This document shows, piece by piece, positions 12,198-23,199 of a stretch of 64,000 bases of DNA (the first letter of the stretch is position 1; every line of letters starts with the position of its first letter). The notes under the pieces were generated by a model. That model was given only the letters and a program-made list of their open reading frames with translations. It ran no database searches and was not told the origin of the DNA. The DNA is from Hyphodiscus hymeniophilus (Eukaryota > Ascomycota > Leotiomycetes > Helotiales > Hyphodiscaceae), in NCBI GenBank assembly GCA_016508695.1, contig VNKQ01000008.1:558001-622000 (forward strand). The letters are read 5' to 3'. The translations under genes and the position numbers were made by a program.

Positions 12198-13674
12198 TCA
12201 GGAAGAGAAGTCTCTGGAGCGGCTAACCTCTTGCTCAACTTGAAGACCGTCAACAACAGGGGCAAGCTCGCTAAGAATTTCGTATGCCTTCTTGTGGAAT
12301 TCCAGCTGGGCAGCGATCAAGTCGGCGAGGTTTCGGAGGGGTTCGGGGGTATCAAGCACCTGTTATCTAATTGGCACCGTAGAGGATGTGACAGGGACAG
12401 CAAGATGAAGGCTTACATTTTTCATAACGCCAACAGCTTCCTCGGTCTGGCCGACGAACTCATCCTCAGCCTGCTCAATCTCAACACGGGCTTCCTCAGT
12501 CGCAGCATCATCGTCATGAGCCTCTACGCGGTTGCCAGCCTGGCCTGGTAGATGCCATCCTGGGTTCTTGGACTTTGTCTTCCTATCAGCGTGTTAGAAA
12601 TTTCGAATAATGAAAGATTAGAATGAGCTCTAGAGTTCGGAGCTGTCCTGGGTAGCCGCATATCCCAAAAGCTCGCCTCGTCACCCCCGGAGCCTTCATC
12701 TCATACGAAAAAATAGCCTTCCAATAGGGTAGAGACACGTACGCAGCATCGAGCAATAATCTCGAGTTCTCGACACTCTTTCGCGCGCGAGTAGCGAACA
12801 TGAGGTTTGTGTTCAAGGTCGTACTCCAGCCTGCAAGGAACCGGCTTTGGATTTGAGAGTCTTGTGCCAGTCTGGCTTCACCGACACGCTCAGATGCTAG
12901 AGCGTACTTCTCAAGAGCAGCCGCAAGCGGGTCCTCGCCTGCGCCGGAGTTCTGCTGTTGGAGGAGTTGGCTGCTGGCCAAGCTGGCACGAGCAATGGCA
13001 TGATTGAAGGTCTTTGGTTGTGGCTTCGCAGAGGGGGGAGCTGTCAGAGCGGCTTGAGCTTCGGCCGGGGAGGTCGCAGTGGTTAGGAGGTGGACTTTCT
13101 CGCTGACGGTACGGCTTAAGTCACCAAAGGACTGCATCTCATTAGCTGAGAATCGAGTTACAGGGTCGTTTGATAAGATTGAAGAAGATAAAAGGAATTG
13201 GGATGTTTCCTGGGAAAGTGGGAAATTACCTCTTTGATGTTGTTGGGATAGTCGTACGCTTCATTGCCGTATTGAGAACTGCGAAAGTAACACGATTAGC
13301 TACTGGCATTGATCAAGGCTTAGATCACACTCACGTAACCTGCAGCATCTTCTGATGAACCTGCTTCAATGCATCGACTCTCTTCTCCAGCTCAATGTAG
13401 TCCGGAGGGAGTTGAGTCTATTAATCCCGTATCAGCGTTAGGCTGATTTGCGCGATACGTTGTGCCTGACCTTATCCTCTGCCTGACCAAGCTGCTCCTT
13501 CACATATTGTTGGGTTCGTGCGGCGAAAGGGGTGAATGAGGCACTGTATGGAAGGTCAGCTTGATGATTCGAGCGCAAGGTCCAAGACAGAAAGCCGCTG
13601 CCTATTATGGCATTCCCAATTTAAAGGATGTATACTTACGTAAAGTTCTTGCCGAACGCTGACACTTTGTCCAT
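12198..13674 (-). CDS. Gvp36-type BAR domain protein, 320 aa
   Basis: Predicted exons (minus strand): 13674-13640, 13543-13471, 13417-13335, 13278-13230, 13137-12743, 12582-12417, 12359-12198. All phases agree and give 320 residues. The N-terminus M-D-K-V-S-A-F-G-K-N-F-T leads into L-P-P-D-Y-I-E-L-E-K-R-V-D-A-L-K-Q-V-H-Q, then D-L-S-R-T-V-S-E-K-V, then R-A-R-K-S-V-E-N-S-R-L-L-L-D, then V-L-D-T-P-E-P-L-R-N-L. These are the hallmark blocks of fungal Gvp36-like BAR proteins, which bind and curve membranes in Golgi/vacuole trafficking. The helical, charged C-terminal third fits the crescent-shaped BAR dimer. The second intron's donor (GTCAGG) is non-consensus. The C-terminus after V-E-Q-E is shorter than I expect and could hide one more intron. 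Confidence 0.85.
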
Positions 13675-14168
13675 GGTTGCTAGTAGCGAGCGTAACTGTA
13701 CGAAAGGGTTTGTGTTTGAGTGGTGTCTGTTTAGAGCGGGGGAAGTGTTGTGAGCTCGAGTGTTGCTCAAGGCTCAATGGGAATGAATCCAATGCAATTC
13801 GCTTCTGGCCTCCGTTGCTCCTGACGCGAGTCCTCGCCTCGCACGTGAGAATTTAGAATCCTTCAGCCTGTCAATCACGAAACTAGGTAATTCTCTGTTC
13901 ATTTCCAGTGTACCAGTTTCAGCTTTCACTTGTTTCATTTTGAGTAATCTACTTCCCAAACGATAACCCACCAACCTTTCTTACAGCCCCATAGATTGAG
14001 CTGATATCTCGGCGACCTCCCATATATTCCCTGACCAGATGATTATCGACGACTTCAACATCCTTCAACATCGATCCAGCAGCTTTTGTTAATGCCATAG
14101 CTTGCCCGCATCCTTCCTTACTAAATCAACAGAGCAAACAAACACTCTTTTCTTTTAATTTCCTGACA
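13675..14168. other. Promoter side of the BAR gene, no gene seen
   Basis: Upstream region of the BAR gene on its 3' coordinate side. Short frames here do not match anything and are not supported. Confidence 0.4.
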
Positions 14169-14464
14169 TCATCCTAGTAGAGCACGCAGTGGATGGGCCA
14201 TCGTCTCGATGAACTGAAGCGAGTTCTCTTTGCCAAGACCGGACTTCTCAGCCAGGACGTGGCTCTGCGATAGGGTCTCTACCATATCGAGGACAAAGGT
14301 ATTGCCGATGACTTTGAGTAAAGTTGCCTTACGAACATTTGGCCCACTGAAGTCGAGTTTTCGGCACATTCCCTTTGCGAAGTCTTAGGCTGTGCTTGGA
14401 AGAGGGGTATTGGGACTTACTCTCCCCATGTTCCCCTGCCAATCCATGCTCGCTGAGGTGCCAT
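14169..14464 (-). pseudogene. Internally deleted 6-phosphogluconate/3-hydroxyacid dehydrogenase relic
   Basis: A start codon at 14464 begins M-A-P-Q-R-A-W-I-G-R-G-T-W-G, close to the Rossmann start of NADP-binding 6PGDH-like enzymes (M-A-P-Q-I-A-W-I-G-L-G-N-M-G). A donor GTAAGT follows at 14420. After a candidate intron the frame reads G-M-C-R-K-L-D-F-S-G-P-N and jumps directly into A-T-L-L-K-V-I-G-N-T-F-V-L-D-M-V-E-T-L, a block that sits far downstream, at the start of the C-terminal NAD-binding domain, in intact proteins. It then degenerates after L-Q-F-I-E-T-M and stops at 14169. The glycine motif is damaged and the exon phases do not join. So about 150 central residues and the C-terminus are missing. 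Confidence 0.65.
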
Positions 14465-15372
14465 ATTTTGGAATGTGAATGGAAAGTTGTCCGACAACTT
14501 AGCAAAATGGACAAAGGTAAAATAACGTCTGTATTTGCATCGTACAAAGAGATCTATCTAGTAATGACTAGTCTACATGTAGAACTGCCATTACGCTACC
14601 GATCTTCAGTCTGGACGGATATGCTATCATTCATCAGGCTCAAGATGATTCCATTCGACGGAGGGCTCGTCACAGCAAGAACACGCCGCAACGCCTAAAA
14701 GCCTGACCAAGATCCAGAAGAACAAAGTGCTTTAGAAAGAGAATGCCTTAATTACGAGTGAACTTAATGGTAAATTCACAAGGTAGGACAACCTTGACTT
14801 ATAGTTTAATCACTTTTAGACCTTTCCTAACCTACCCATCATTTTGCGTGAGTAACAGTATATCTTAACTTACTCGAAGATCTCATAGAGAAGAATGGAC
14901 GTTCACTTTTAAAGTTCTAAACCCCCAATAAGAGAATCCGTTGTTGTGGCGTTGGGGTACTGTTTGTATCTCCTGGCAACGGGCAGGAGAGGCTGGAGGA
15001 GGGTTTCAAGCCTATGAATTGCGGTAAGAGTCCTGTTAATTTCGGGGCTTGCTATTGCTACTTGCTATGCCAGCTAGCGACTGCCAAGGGGCTCAGAAGC
15101 CTTGAGTGACAAGGCTGAGGACTCTCGGAGCAAATGTCCGCATGTAACAGTTGAAAGAACGTACCTAGAATAAGCTATCACGACCTTGGTGATTTCATGA
15201 TCTTCCTGAAGATCGCGACTAATTTAAGCATACTCGACTATTACTCGCTCTAAGGCCCGAGCTTCGAAAATCCATTTTACAACACCACTTTTTCCCGCAT
15301 CGCGCATGCAACTCCACAAGATACTCGATGAATCTTCAGAGCTAGGACTGCCTTATTTCTTCAACATGCAAT
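14465..15372 (+). promoter_or_regulatory. ARG2 upstream region and leader
   Basis: No protein gene is recognised. It contains upstream ATGs of ARG2. I looked for the arginine attenuator peptide that precedes ARG2/arg-2 in many ascomycetes (core S-Q-D-Y-L-S-D-H-L-W) in all three + frames and did not find it. An intron in the leader could hide it. Confidence 0.4.
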
Positions 15373-15425
15373 ATGAACATGCAAAAATCGGCCTTGACAA
15401 AGGGCAAGGAATTGGCTGGTCGTAA
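15306..15425 (+). promoter_or_regulatory. Upstream ORF overlapping the ARG2 start
   Basis: ATG at 15306 opens a 39-codon frame, out of phase with the main start at 15373, that ends with TAA at 15423-15425, one base before the predicted exon 1 end. A second tiny uORF (5 codons, 15328-15345) lies in the main frame. Whether they are transcribed depends on the unknown transcription start. Confidence 0.35.
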
Positions 15426-17686
15426 TGTGAGTTGGTCATTCTCTTTGAGCGGTGAGCGTGACATTGACGTTAAGATTGTGTAGATACAATCATGGACGAA
15501 ACGAAATAGGCTTTCTACAGATGGTGAAGGAAGGGGAAACAGGGGGTTTGCTAGTGGGAAGCAGGCTCAAAGTCAGTCGAGGGAGGAATTGGCGAAGGAG
15601 AACGTGAAGGAGTTATCGAATAAGCAGAAAGCGAAGAAGCATGCCCGAGCCTTAGACAGGGTGAGCAGTTTCTATGCGACATCGCAGAGCCTCGTCTGAC
15701 AGCATTTAGGACTTTTTCATGTCGGTTCTAGGGTCTTCTGCTACGAAACGAGAAGCTCGATCCTACCTGCAGCGATTCACGCCCTCAAAAGCTGCCCACT
15801 CTGCGGCCAAAGCACCATATGTTGCAGAAACAGCGGCTCAAATCTCCTATGGGAATGGCGTTAATTTGGGAGGGTTTTACAGTGCGAGGGCAGTGGCAGA
15901 AAGCCCGAGGTTCCTACAGCAGCCGGTGAAGCAGACTGTTACCCCTTCACCTTCTCAATTACATGTTGCATTAGTCAAGATCAGGAATCCACAAAACCTA
16001 AGTGACGATACCGTGCATGGGATTGCGAGGACATTGTCACAGCTCAGCCGACTGGGACTGTTGGGCATTGTGGTGATCGATTGCGACGAATCAAGCAACG
16101 AAAACCCTCACTGGCGAAGTTTATCTACGCAACAAGCAGATCGAATAGTACACGCTATCGACTCATATGGTGATGAAGGCGCAAGGACAGTGGATAATGT
16201 TATTGGTGTCTCTGAGAAGAGCCGGGGCTTGGAGACTGTGGCCTACCTCAGAGGCAGGACGCACGTCACGATGCGGAAATTATTAATGACTCCCCTAAGA
16301 AGAGGAATCATCCCAGTACTACCTCCCATTGGATACACAGACATCAGTCAAACTTGTATCCCAGTCAAGGCCAGTGATATTGTGTTGGCGCTCACGAGGG
16401 AGCTTGCTGGGATTCAATCAGTACCGTTGCCAGATGAAAAACCAGAACTGACTCGAGAAAGGCTGCAGGCTCTGCGCCAAGAAGTCTCTGTGGACCGTCT
16501 GATTGTTCTGGACGAGCTGGGCGGTATCCCAGGATCTGATAGACCGAATGGTTACCACGTTTTCCTGAACATGGAGCAGGAATTCGAAGACGTGAAGCAA
16601 AATTTGCTCAAGGCGAATCCCGCAAAGGAAGGCCAGTGCATACAATCTGGACCTACGCAGGAGTCCATATCCGACCTTGGTTCAAGCAATCCATTTTCCG
16701 GATTCGTTGAAGTCGAGTTTGGTAGTCAAAAAGCCCCAAAGACCGAGCTGGAAATTGGCCAAGAAGCAAATCCCATGAAGTACCATTTAGAGAATCTTCA
16801 ACTAGCTCGATCAGTTCTCTCTATGCTACCACCAAGTTCGTCTGCATTGATCACAACCCCTGATGATGCGGCCAACTCGGGGAGGCAACCGGATACGCCT
16901 TTCCAAGCAGGTGGAGTTGGAACACGACGACATCGCAACCCTTTAATCCACAATCTCCTTACAGATAAGCCTGTCTTCTCGTCATCTCTACCTATGGGTC
17001 GGCTGCAATCAACTGAATCCAGGATGAATCATGAACAGCCAGTCTCACCAAGTCGCCATATCAGCTCCACTACTTTTGCAAAACATGGAATGCACGTCTC
17101 CATCTACCCAGATCCAAAGAAAACACCATGGGAACCACCTCAGCTAGGGAAACCTCAGCTCAGCTTGACCGATTCACATATCGACCTGCCTCGTCTCGTT
17201 CATCTCATCGAAGACTCATTCAACCGAAAATTAGATGTGAAAGACTACCTCAAACGTGTCAGCGGTCGGATTGCGGGAGTTATAATCGCCGGCGAATATG
17301 AGGGTGGAGCTCTCTTAACCTGGGAACTACCTCCGGGAGTCCCCAACGATGGTAGCCCTGAAAGCCGAGCCCGAATGGTTCCCTACCTCGACAAATTCGC
17401 CGTTCTCAAACGCAGCCAAGGCGGCTCTTCCGCAGATCTTGTCTTCAAAGCCATGGTGCGAGACTGCTTCCCAAGAGGTGTTGCCTGGAGAAGCCGGAAA
17501 GACAACCCTGTGAACAAGTGGTATTTCGAACGTTCGAGAGGAACTTGGAAGCTGCCAAATACAGGTTGGACTATGTTCTGGACGACACCGGATTTGAGCT
17601 TGGATCATCAGACATTTCTGGATTATGAAGCGGTTTGTAAGGTAATTGAGCCGAGTTGGGCGGACAATAAAGCCCTTTTAGATTAG
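15373..17686 (+). CDS. ARG2: N-acetylglutamate synthase, mitochondrial, 735 aa
   Basis: First enzyme of arginine synthesis: it acetylates glutamate with acetyl-CoA in the mitochondrial matrix. Predicted exons are 15373-15426, 15484-15660 and 15710-17686, all in phase. The first two exons give a basic presequence starting M-N-M-Q-K-S-A-L-T-K-G-K-E-L-A. Exon 3 opens with D-F-F-M-S-V-L-G-S-S-A-T-K-R-E-A, the conserved start of the fungal enzyme. An amino-acid-kinase-like region runs to about residue 480. The C-terminal acetyltransferase domain contains F-A-V-L-K-R-S-Q-G-G-S-S-A-D-L-V-F-K and W-R-S-R-K-D-N-P-V-N-K-W-Y-F-E-R-S, the NAGS catalytic block. The length is normal. The start was chosen because an in-frame TAG precedes it at 15343 and no ATG exists in the part of the frame after intron 1. 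Confidence 0.93.
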
Positions 17687-17936
17687 AATGATACGCAATA
17701 TGTTCGGCGCACTTTCCTCAACTTCATGACGTTCAACAAGGACATCCTCATACCCGGAAATCTCAGATGTGACATGGTTCTCATTCCCGTCAGTTTCTGG
17801 CGGCTTTGGTGGGTCCACCAGTGTCGTGAGCCAGATGACTAAGCAAGCTCGCCTGCCAAGAACCTCTCAGCGACAAAATGGTGAACATCTCGACCATACC
17901 TAAACTCCAACGCAAAGCCACCCAAACCTCATCGAC

Positions 17937-18439
17937 ATGGCGAACGGGTATGACCATGTCCTTCTTTCCACCTCAACCAATTACTGACCAAACATGTCTT
18001 CCTTAGCTGGAGCATCCTCATCGGCCTCGTGGTCGTCCTCCTTGCTTGCATAGCAGCCTGGTTCTTCTCTCCCAAAGGCGAAACACAAACGTATGGCCCC
18101 CTCCTTTATCATATGCGGATCCCCGGACCGGACTGTGTCAAAACAAAATAAACATTGGCACAGAGCTAAAGATGAAGATGCTAACTGGAAAACGAAATAG
18201 GATCTGGCGAAGTTCTCTCATCCTCTCGTTTGCGAGCTGCTATATAATGTGGGGTACGTTGTTCTATCTTCAAATGGCCGTCCTCTCTTTTTCGCGAAAT
18301 GAGAGTATCAAATTACGAGGCTCGCAAATTGGGAGCCAGTGGTTAATGTTTCTCAGCGATTACCTTCCTGGCACAATGGCATCCACTCATCGTACCTCGA
18401 CGAGGAGACTTAAGGGATTTTGCGGCACATGAGAGTTGA
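17937..18439 (+). CDS. VMA9: V-type ATPase subunit e, 76 aa
   Basis: Small hydrophobic Vo subunit of the vacuolar proton pump. Four exons (17937-17947, 18007-18090, 18201-18253, 18357-18439) join in phase to 76 residues. The product begins M-A-N-G-W-S-I-L-I-G-L, with a first membrane helix at about 5-24, then W-F-F-S-P-K-G-E-T-Q-T-I-W-R-S-S-L-I-L, a second helix, then A-I-T-F-L-A-Q-W-H-P-L-I-V-P-R-R-G-D-L-R. The F-x-P-K-G-E and L-A-Q-x-H-P-L-I-x-P-x-R blocks are diagnostic of the e/Vma9 family. The 11-base first exon and the splitting of conserved blocks across introns hide this gene from simple frame searches. It starts 250 bases after ARG2 on the same strand and converges with ARV1. Confidence 0.85.
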
Positions 18440-18767
18440 AAAAGGATTGCAGTTACACAAGAAGTGATGAATGATACAACAGACACAAGCCATCGGTAGC
18501 ATTGGACTGGTATCGGTGGGCATTTTTGGCGTTAGGGGCTAGCGAAAGCGTATAGCTAGTGTGTATCAATACTGGTGGTGGGTGCAATGAGACGGTTCGT
18601 CGAAGATGAAAACAGTGTATGCGAGCTGTGATGTTTGGATGATGTGGACTTGTGTATGATGAGAGGGAGGATATCAACGGGATTGCCACTCCATTCAAGT
18701 ACCACAGATACGGATGTAGACCAAAGTTCTCAAGACACAAAACTTCGATTCCCCCAGCCTTGGAACG

Positions 18768-19784
18768 CTATCCTAAACCCAAACGTCCTCCCCATTCCCT
18801 CCCCAACTCCACAAGCGCCCATAACGCCTTCCCATCAGCCGCAACTCCGCTATCGCCCACCGTATCAACCCCATCCAGTCCCATTACCCAGAGTATTCCT
18901 CTCCCGACCATCCACCTACTGATCGCACCTACCGTAGCCAATATCGCCGCAGTCCCATACCCACACTCCAGCAAGATCTTCAATGCTTCAACGTTATTCG
19001 CAACCACAGCCCAGCCTAATGATCGTGCTGCAGCTGGGACGTCGTATTCCCATATCACCATGAGGATAGGAAAGAGTTTGGTGGATGAGCTAACCAGGAG
19101 GGCAGTCGATACGGAGTTCGGGCGTGGGTAGCGGGGGCTTAGATTACTGAGGACGAGCGGGGAGAGTGTGGAGGATGTTAGGAAGCGGATTGAGAGATGG
19201 AAGGAGAGGGTTGAGAGGGCGCAGAGTATTACTAAGATCGTCAGTGAGGATTGAGTATTTGGGAAGGGAGTACGTACGGAAGAATATGTATTGAAAGAAG
19301 ATGGGTTGTTGGGAAAGGCGAAGGAGATTGCTGTTGTTCGTTTCATTCACAGCGGCCGCGGCGGAGGTCTGTTTTTCGATTCGTGCCCAAGTCAGATAGA
19401 CGTCGAAGAGCAAGAGAATAATACCCAGGCGTAGTATTGACGGCTGGTTTCATGTCAGCAGCTATTTGCTAAACGAGGGACAGAGGGCATACGTCGAATT
19501 GATCATGTTCCCTCATCAGAGTATTATGAAGCAGATGACGGTATACCTGCGCAGTATCAACAATCATCCTTGAGGGAAGAGTACTACGAGCACACTTGTG
19601 GTTTGATTAGAACTAGGTCTATGAAGAGTACAACGTTATCATGCTCGACGTATTTGTCACAGAATCGACCACAATTCTTGCATACTGTTAGACGAACCCC
19701 ATGGCCGCTTGACTTGTCATCCGCGCCGGAATACTCGGTGTAGAGGGTCTTCACGGGGTAACGACATTCGATGCAGATGGGCAT
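18768..19784 (-). CDS. ARV1: ARV1 ER lipid/sterol homeostasis protein, 290 aa
   Basis: ARV1 is an ER membrane protein needed for sterol distribution and GPI-anchor synthesis. Predicted exons (minus): 19784-19596, 19546-19493, 19443-19278, 19231-18768, in phase. The N-terminus M-P-I-C-I-E-C-R-Y-P-V and later T-V-C-K-N-C-G-R-F form the zinc-binding CX2C...CX2C (Cys4, Cys7, Cys35, Cys38). The family signature K-Y-V-E-H-D-N-V-V-L-F-I-D-L-V-L-I-K-P-Q follows. Several hydrophobic segments fill the rest. An in-frame ATG seven codons upstream (19805) exists; I chose 19784 because homologues begin M-P-x-C-I-E-C. The C-terminal third is less conserved and its end is the first in-frame stop. The promoter faces RIP-altered DNA. 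Confidence 0.9.
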
Positions 19785-20424
19785 TGCATATGTAGATAGA
19801 TGCAAGTATGGAGGCGGGGGAAATCGCGCATGGTTAAGGAGGAAAGGTGTTAAAGCTTTCAGTTTTATTGGGGAAGACGCGATTTACTAGACTCATACAG
19901 ATAGGTAGCTTTCACTTTAGGCCCGTGCTTAAGGCAAAGAAATCTACTAACCTACCTTTACTTAAGTAGGTAGAAACCTCAGGCTTCTAAAGGGACTTAA
20001 AGGATAAAGGTTCTATATAAGCAAGTAATATTTCCTTAGTAAATAAAAGCTTTATACTTAACTCAAATAAAGTATCTTTATATATATTTAGTAACTCGTA
20101 ATGGTTATAAACATCTTGACTACTAATAAGCTTCCCTGCCTACCTAACCTAACCAATTTGCCTACAATCCACTACTAGGAATCGAGGTTTGTTATAATTA
20201 CCTAAAAAAAAACAGAAATTTAGTATATAGACTCTGAAACGCACTAGACCTACACTACTTTATAATTTAATATAAACTATTACCATATACACAAATTATA
20301 GGTTTGAAAGTAAAATAATTATATTCTATTAATTATAGAAGCTGGAAATGTGGTGTTTTTGGTGTGATTTAGCTCGCTTAACCATGAATTCTGTCACCCC
20401 TGGTATAGCAAAGTTATGCTTATA
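19785..20424. other. ARV1 promoter and gradient into RIP-mutated DNA
   Basis: GC content falls progressively from about 19880 to the transposon border. Single-copy-looking sequence here is already AT-rich (for example TATATATATTTAG near 20080) but still holds many CpA/TpG, as expected if RIP spilled over from the element at 20425. No gene is seen. Confidence 0.5.
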
Positions 20425-20504
20425 ATAGTATTCGGGTTAAATTTATTTTCGCGATTTTTCCCGTATGCCCGTACCACTAAAAATTTGAGCCCAAATTCTA
20501 CTTA
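20425..20504 (+). repeat. Left terminal inverted repeat of the mariner-type element
   Basis: Pairs with 44563-44642 at a constant coordinate sum of 65067, with only a few C/T changes and one compensated single-base shift. It retains GCCCGTACCAC and TTTGAGCCC, so it is hardly mutated. Confidence 0.85.
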
Positions 20505-20617
20505 CTCGAACTTATACTAGGGAATTACTTAATAATTATAACTTTAATTATAAATCTAATAATTACAAATTAAAGATATAATATACTTATTTGATTTGTA
20601 AAAAGAGTATACTTTAA

Positions 20618-21330
20618 TTCGAGTATTAAGTCTCCTAAAAAGACGAGGTAGTCTCGATATAGTAACGCGCCGGATTTACTTATAGAACCTATATTTAAAC
20701 GCACTAGAAAACCTACTAAAAAGAAGGCCGATTCGACTAAAAATAAGACTAAAGAATAAGTTAATACTATAGCTAAGCCTTTTTTAAATATAACTTCTCT
20801 TATTAACGTAAACTCTACTATTAATATAAACGTTAAGGTTATTAAACCCCCTCCCTTTAAGGTTTATAAAATCGAATTCCAAGTTAGTATATATTATAAC
20901 TTATTACAAATTAGCAAGTTCTATATAATACGCGATATTAATAATATATTTAAAGAGCCTAGCTTCTTAGATATCGATAAAGAATATAATAAATTAGTAA
21001 ATATATATAAGATATAGTACCTAGGGGGATACCCTTTTATTTTAGAAGATAAAAGGTAATATATAGTACTTAAAGGTAACTAGACGACGAATTAATATAC
21101 AATTAAAAGAAATAGACCTCTTTTCTCGATATCTTAAAGTTTCGTGGCCCTAGAAAAGCAAATCGAGTATATATATACTATTAATTCCTTACTATAGGAC
21201 TCCGCGATACTATACCCCCTATACTTCCAAAAACCGCTAATTTAATTATAAAAAAGGGAACAAAGGCTTAGCTAGGTTTAATTTAACGTAAGAAACAATA
21301 GCAAAGTTATATTAACCTTAACTTTGCTAG
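20618..21330 (+). pseudogene. RIP-decayed reading frame in the mariner left arm
   Basis: One + strand frame (phase of TCT at 20631) runs about 230 codons and is interrupted only by TAA and TAG. These are what CAA and CAG become under RIP, and there is no shift of frame. It includes a lysine-rich stretch (R-K-P-T-K-K-K-A-D-S-T-K-N-K-T-K) and then K-P-P-P-F-K-V-Y-K-I-E-F. I do not recognise the protein. It may continue to about 22400 in another phase. Confidence 0.5.
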
Positions 21331-22763
21331 TATTAACAATTATAATAGTTTAATAGGCTTATCCCCTCCTCTATTTACCTCTTCTTTTTACTACCTCCCT
21401 AGGCCCTCTTACTCTTATACAAATAAAATACTAAGTATAAAGAGTCGATTAGACGATTAAGCTAACGTATTAAAATATATAATAAAGTCTTTATAAGAAT
21501 CCTAGAAGTATAATAATAATATATACTTAAATAAGGGAATAAGAAAGGCTTGCTTCGTTATAAAAACCTACCCCGCAACCCACTTTATATTATAAGACAA
21601 GCACTTACGCAATTAGGCTAAAGCGTTAATATATTATATTAATAATACAAATAAATTATTTCCTAGTAATTATATATTTATAGAGATCTCTAAGTATACA
21701 AACAAGGCAATAATAAAAGGGGTAGGTAAGAGGAGGGGAGGGGTTCTAATTACTCTTATAAGTACTATAAATACTCCCTTAATTAAAGCCGAATTATAAT
21801 ACTTATACGATTAAATAAAATAAAAAAAGCTTAAATACGAGATTAAGTTACTTAAATAACGTTTAGTATATTCTCTTCCCTATTATTTAATAAGTTTTTA
21901 GCCCCCCTTTAAGCCCCTTTAATTTGGGTATTTAGTATATAATACTACTTAGCCGCAACTTTCTTATTCCCTAATAATATAATAACTATTAACTTAAAAA
22001 GTAATTCTTTAGCCTTCTTCGTCTCCTTTTTAATCGATTATTATACTTGAGAAGCAAAATCAAAAGCTATAAAAAGAGTAGTCGAAGTAGGTTATTAATA
22101 AGGTTAAGACCTACTAACTTATAAATATTTAGTATTCTCTCTTACGACTTATTAAGAGTAGAATTAAGTTAAAAGAAGCTAGAGATAATATAAAATTAAT
22201 TGTAATACTTATTAAGAATAAGGGAGTCGCCTTTTCTATTCGAGATATTATCTCTAAGTTTAAAGAATAATATAAGGGCTAAGTAAGTAGGGTTAAAAGT
22301 AATGCGGACCTTCTTTTAAGTTTAAATTGGGGAATTTAAGTATAGAATACTCTTTCCGACTAATTAGAGTACTTAGTTTCTCTTTTTCTTATTTACCTTT
22401 ATTTGATTTCGTAAGTTAGTTAAGTATTTTAAGGGGAGTAATATACTTGGGGTTCTTTAATTTTTATACTTAGGGAAGTCTTAATAATTAAATAACTACG
22501 CATTTTATTAAACTCAAATTAAGTATTAAAAGTATTAAATAAATAAAGAGTTAATATCCGATAAAAGTTTAATTAAATTATTTAAATTAGTTAAATAATA
22601 AATATAAACTAACCGATAGAAATTTCCCCCTTACTAACCTTATATCCTCACCTAATAACCTACTTAAAGTAAAGGATTATACTTAAATGTTTCTTTCCTT
22701 CCTTTCTTAGTATTTATATAGTAAACTATACCTAATTGTTTAGTATGTTAAGGACTCTAGTAT

Positions 22764-22954
22764 TGTGACAGGGCAGAGTTCCCTATAGTACGTAGCCCCG
22801 GGGAAAAGTTCTTCCGATACTAGTCGTTATATATTAGTTAGCTAGTTAGCCTAGAACAATTATCTTCTTTTTCCTTTATATATTTTAACCTTATAAAGTA
22901 AACCTATAGCACTATTTATTATATACTTAAACGATATACTCTTATTCCTTTATA
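22764..22954 (+). repeat. 5' LTR of the nested Gypsy element
   Basis: Contains the conserved GTAGCCCCGGGGAAAAGTTC block shared with the 3' copy (GTGGCCCCGGGGAAAAGTTC). Confidence 0.85.
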
Positions 22955-23199
22955 TTAGTGACTTATATAGGGAATAGAGAAATAATATAGTTACTATAGT
23001 ATCGCAACGTAATAGTCTCTATATTAAAGAAAAATAAGTTTATTATATGTTTTCTTATACTAGCTATATACTCTAAAACGAGAAGGAAACTAAAATTATT
23101 ATTAAAATAAATAAAGATTATTTTTCTAGTTTACTCGTATTACTAAGTCAAGTAACTTATAAGTAAAGTTACTTATTATTAGATTATTAAAAGATAAAG

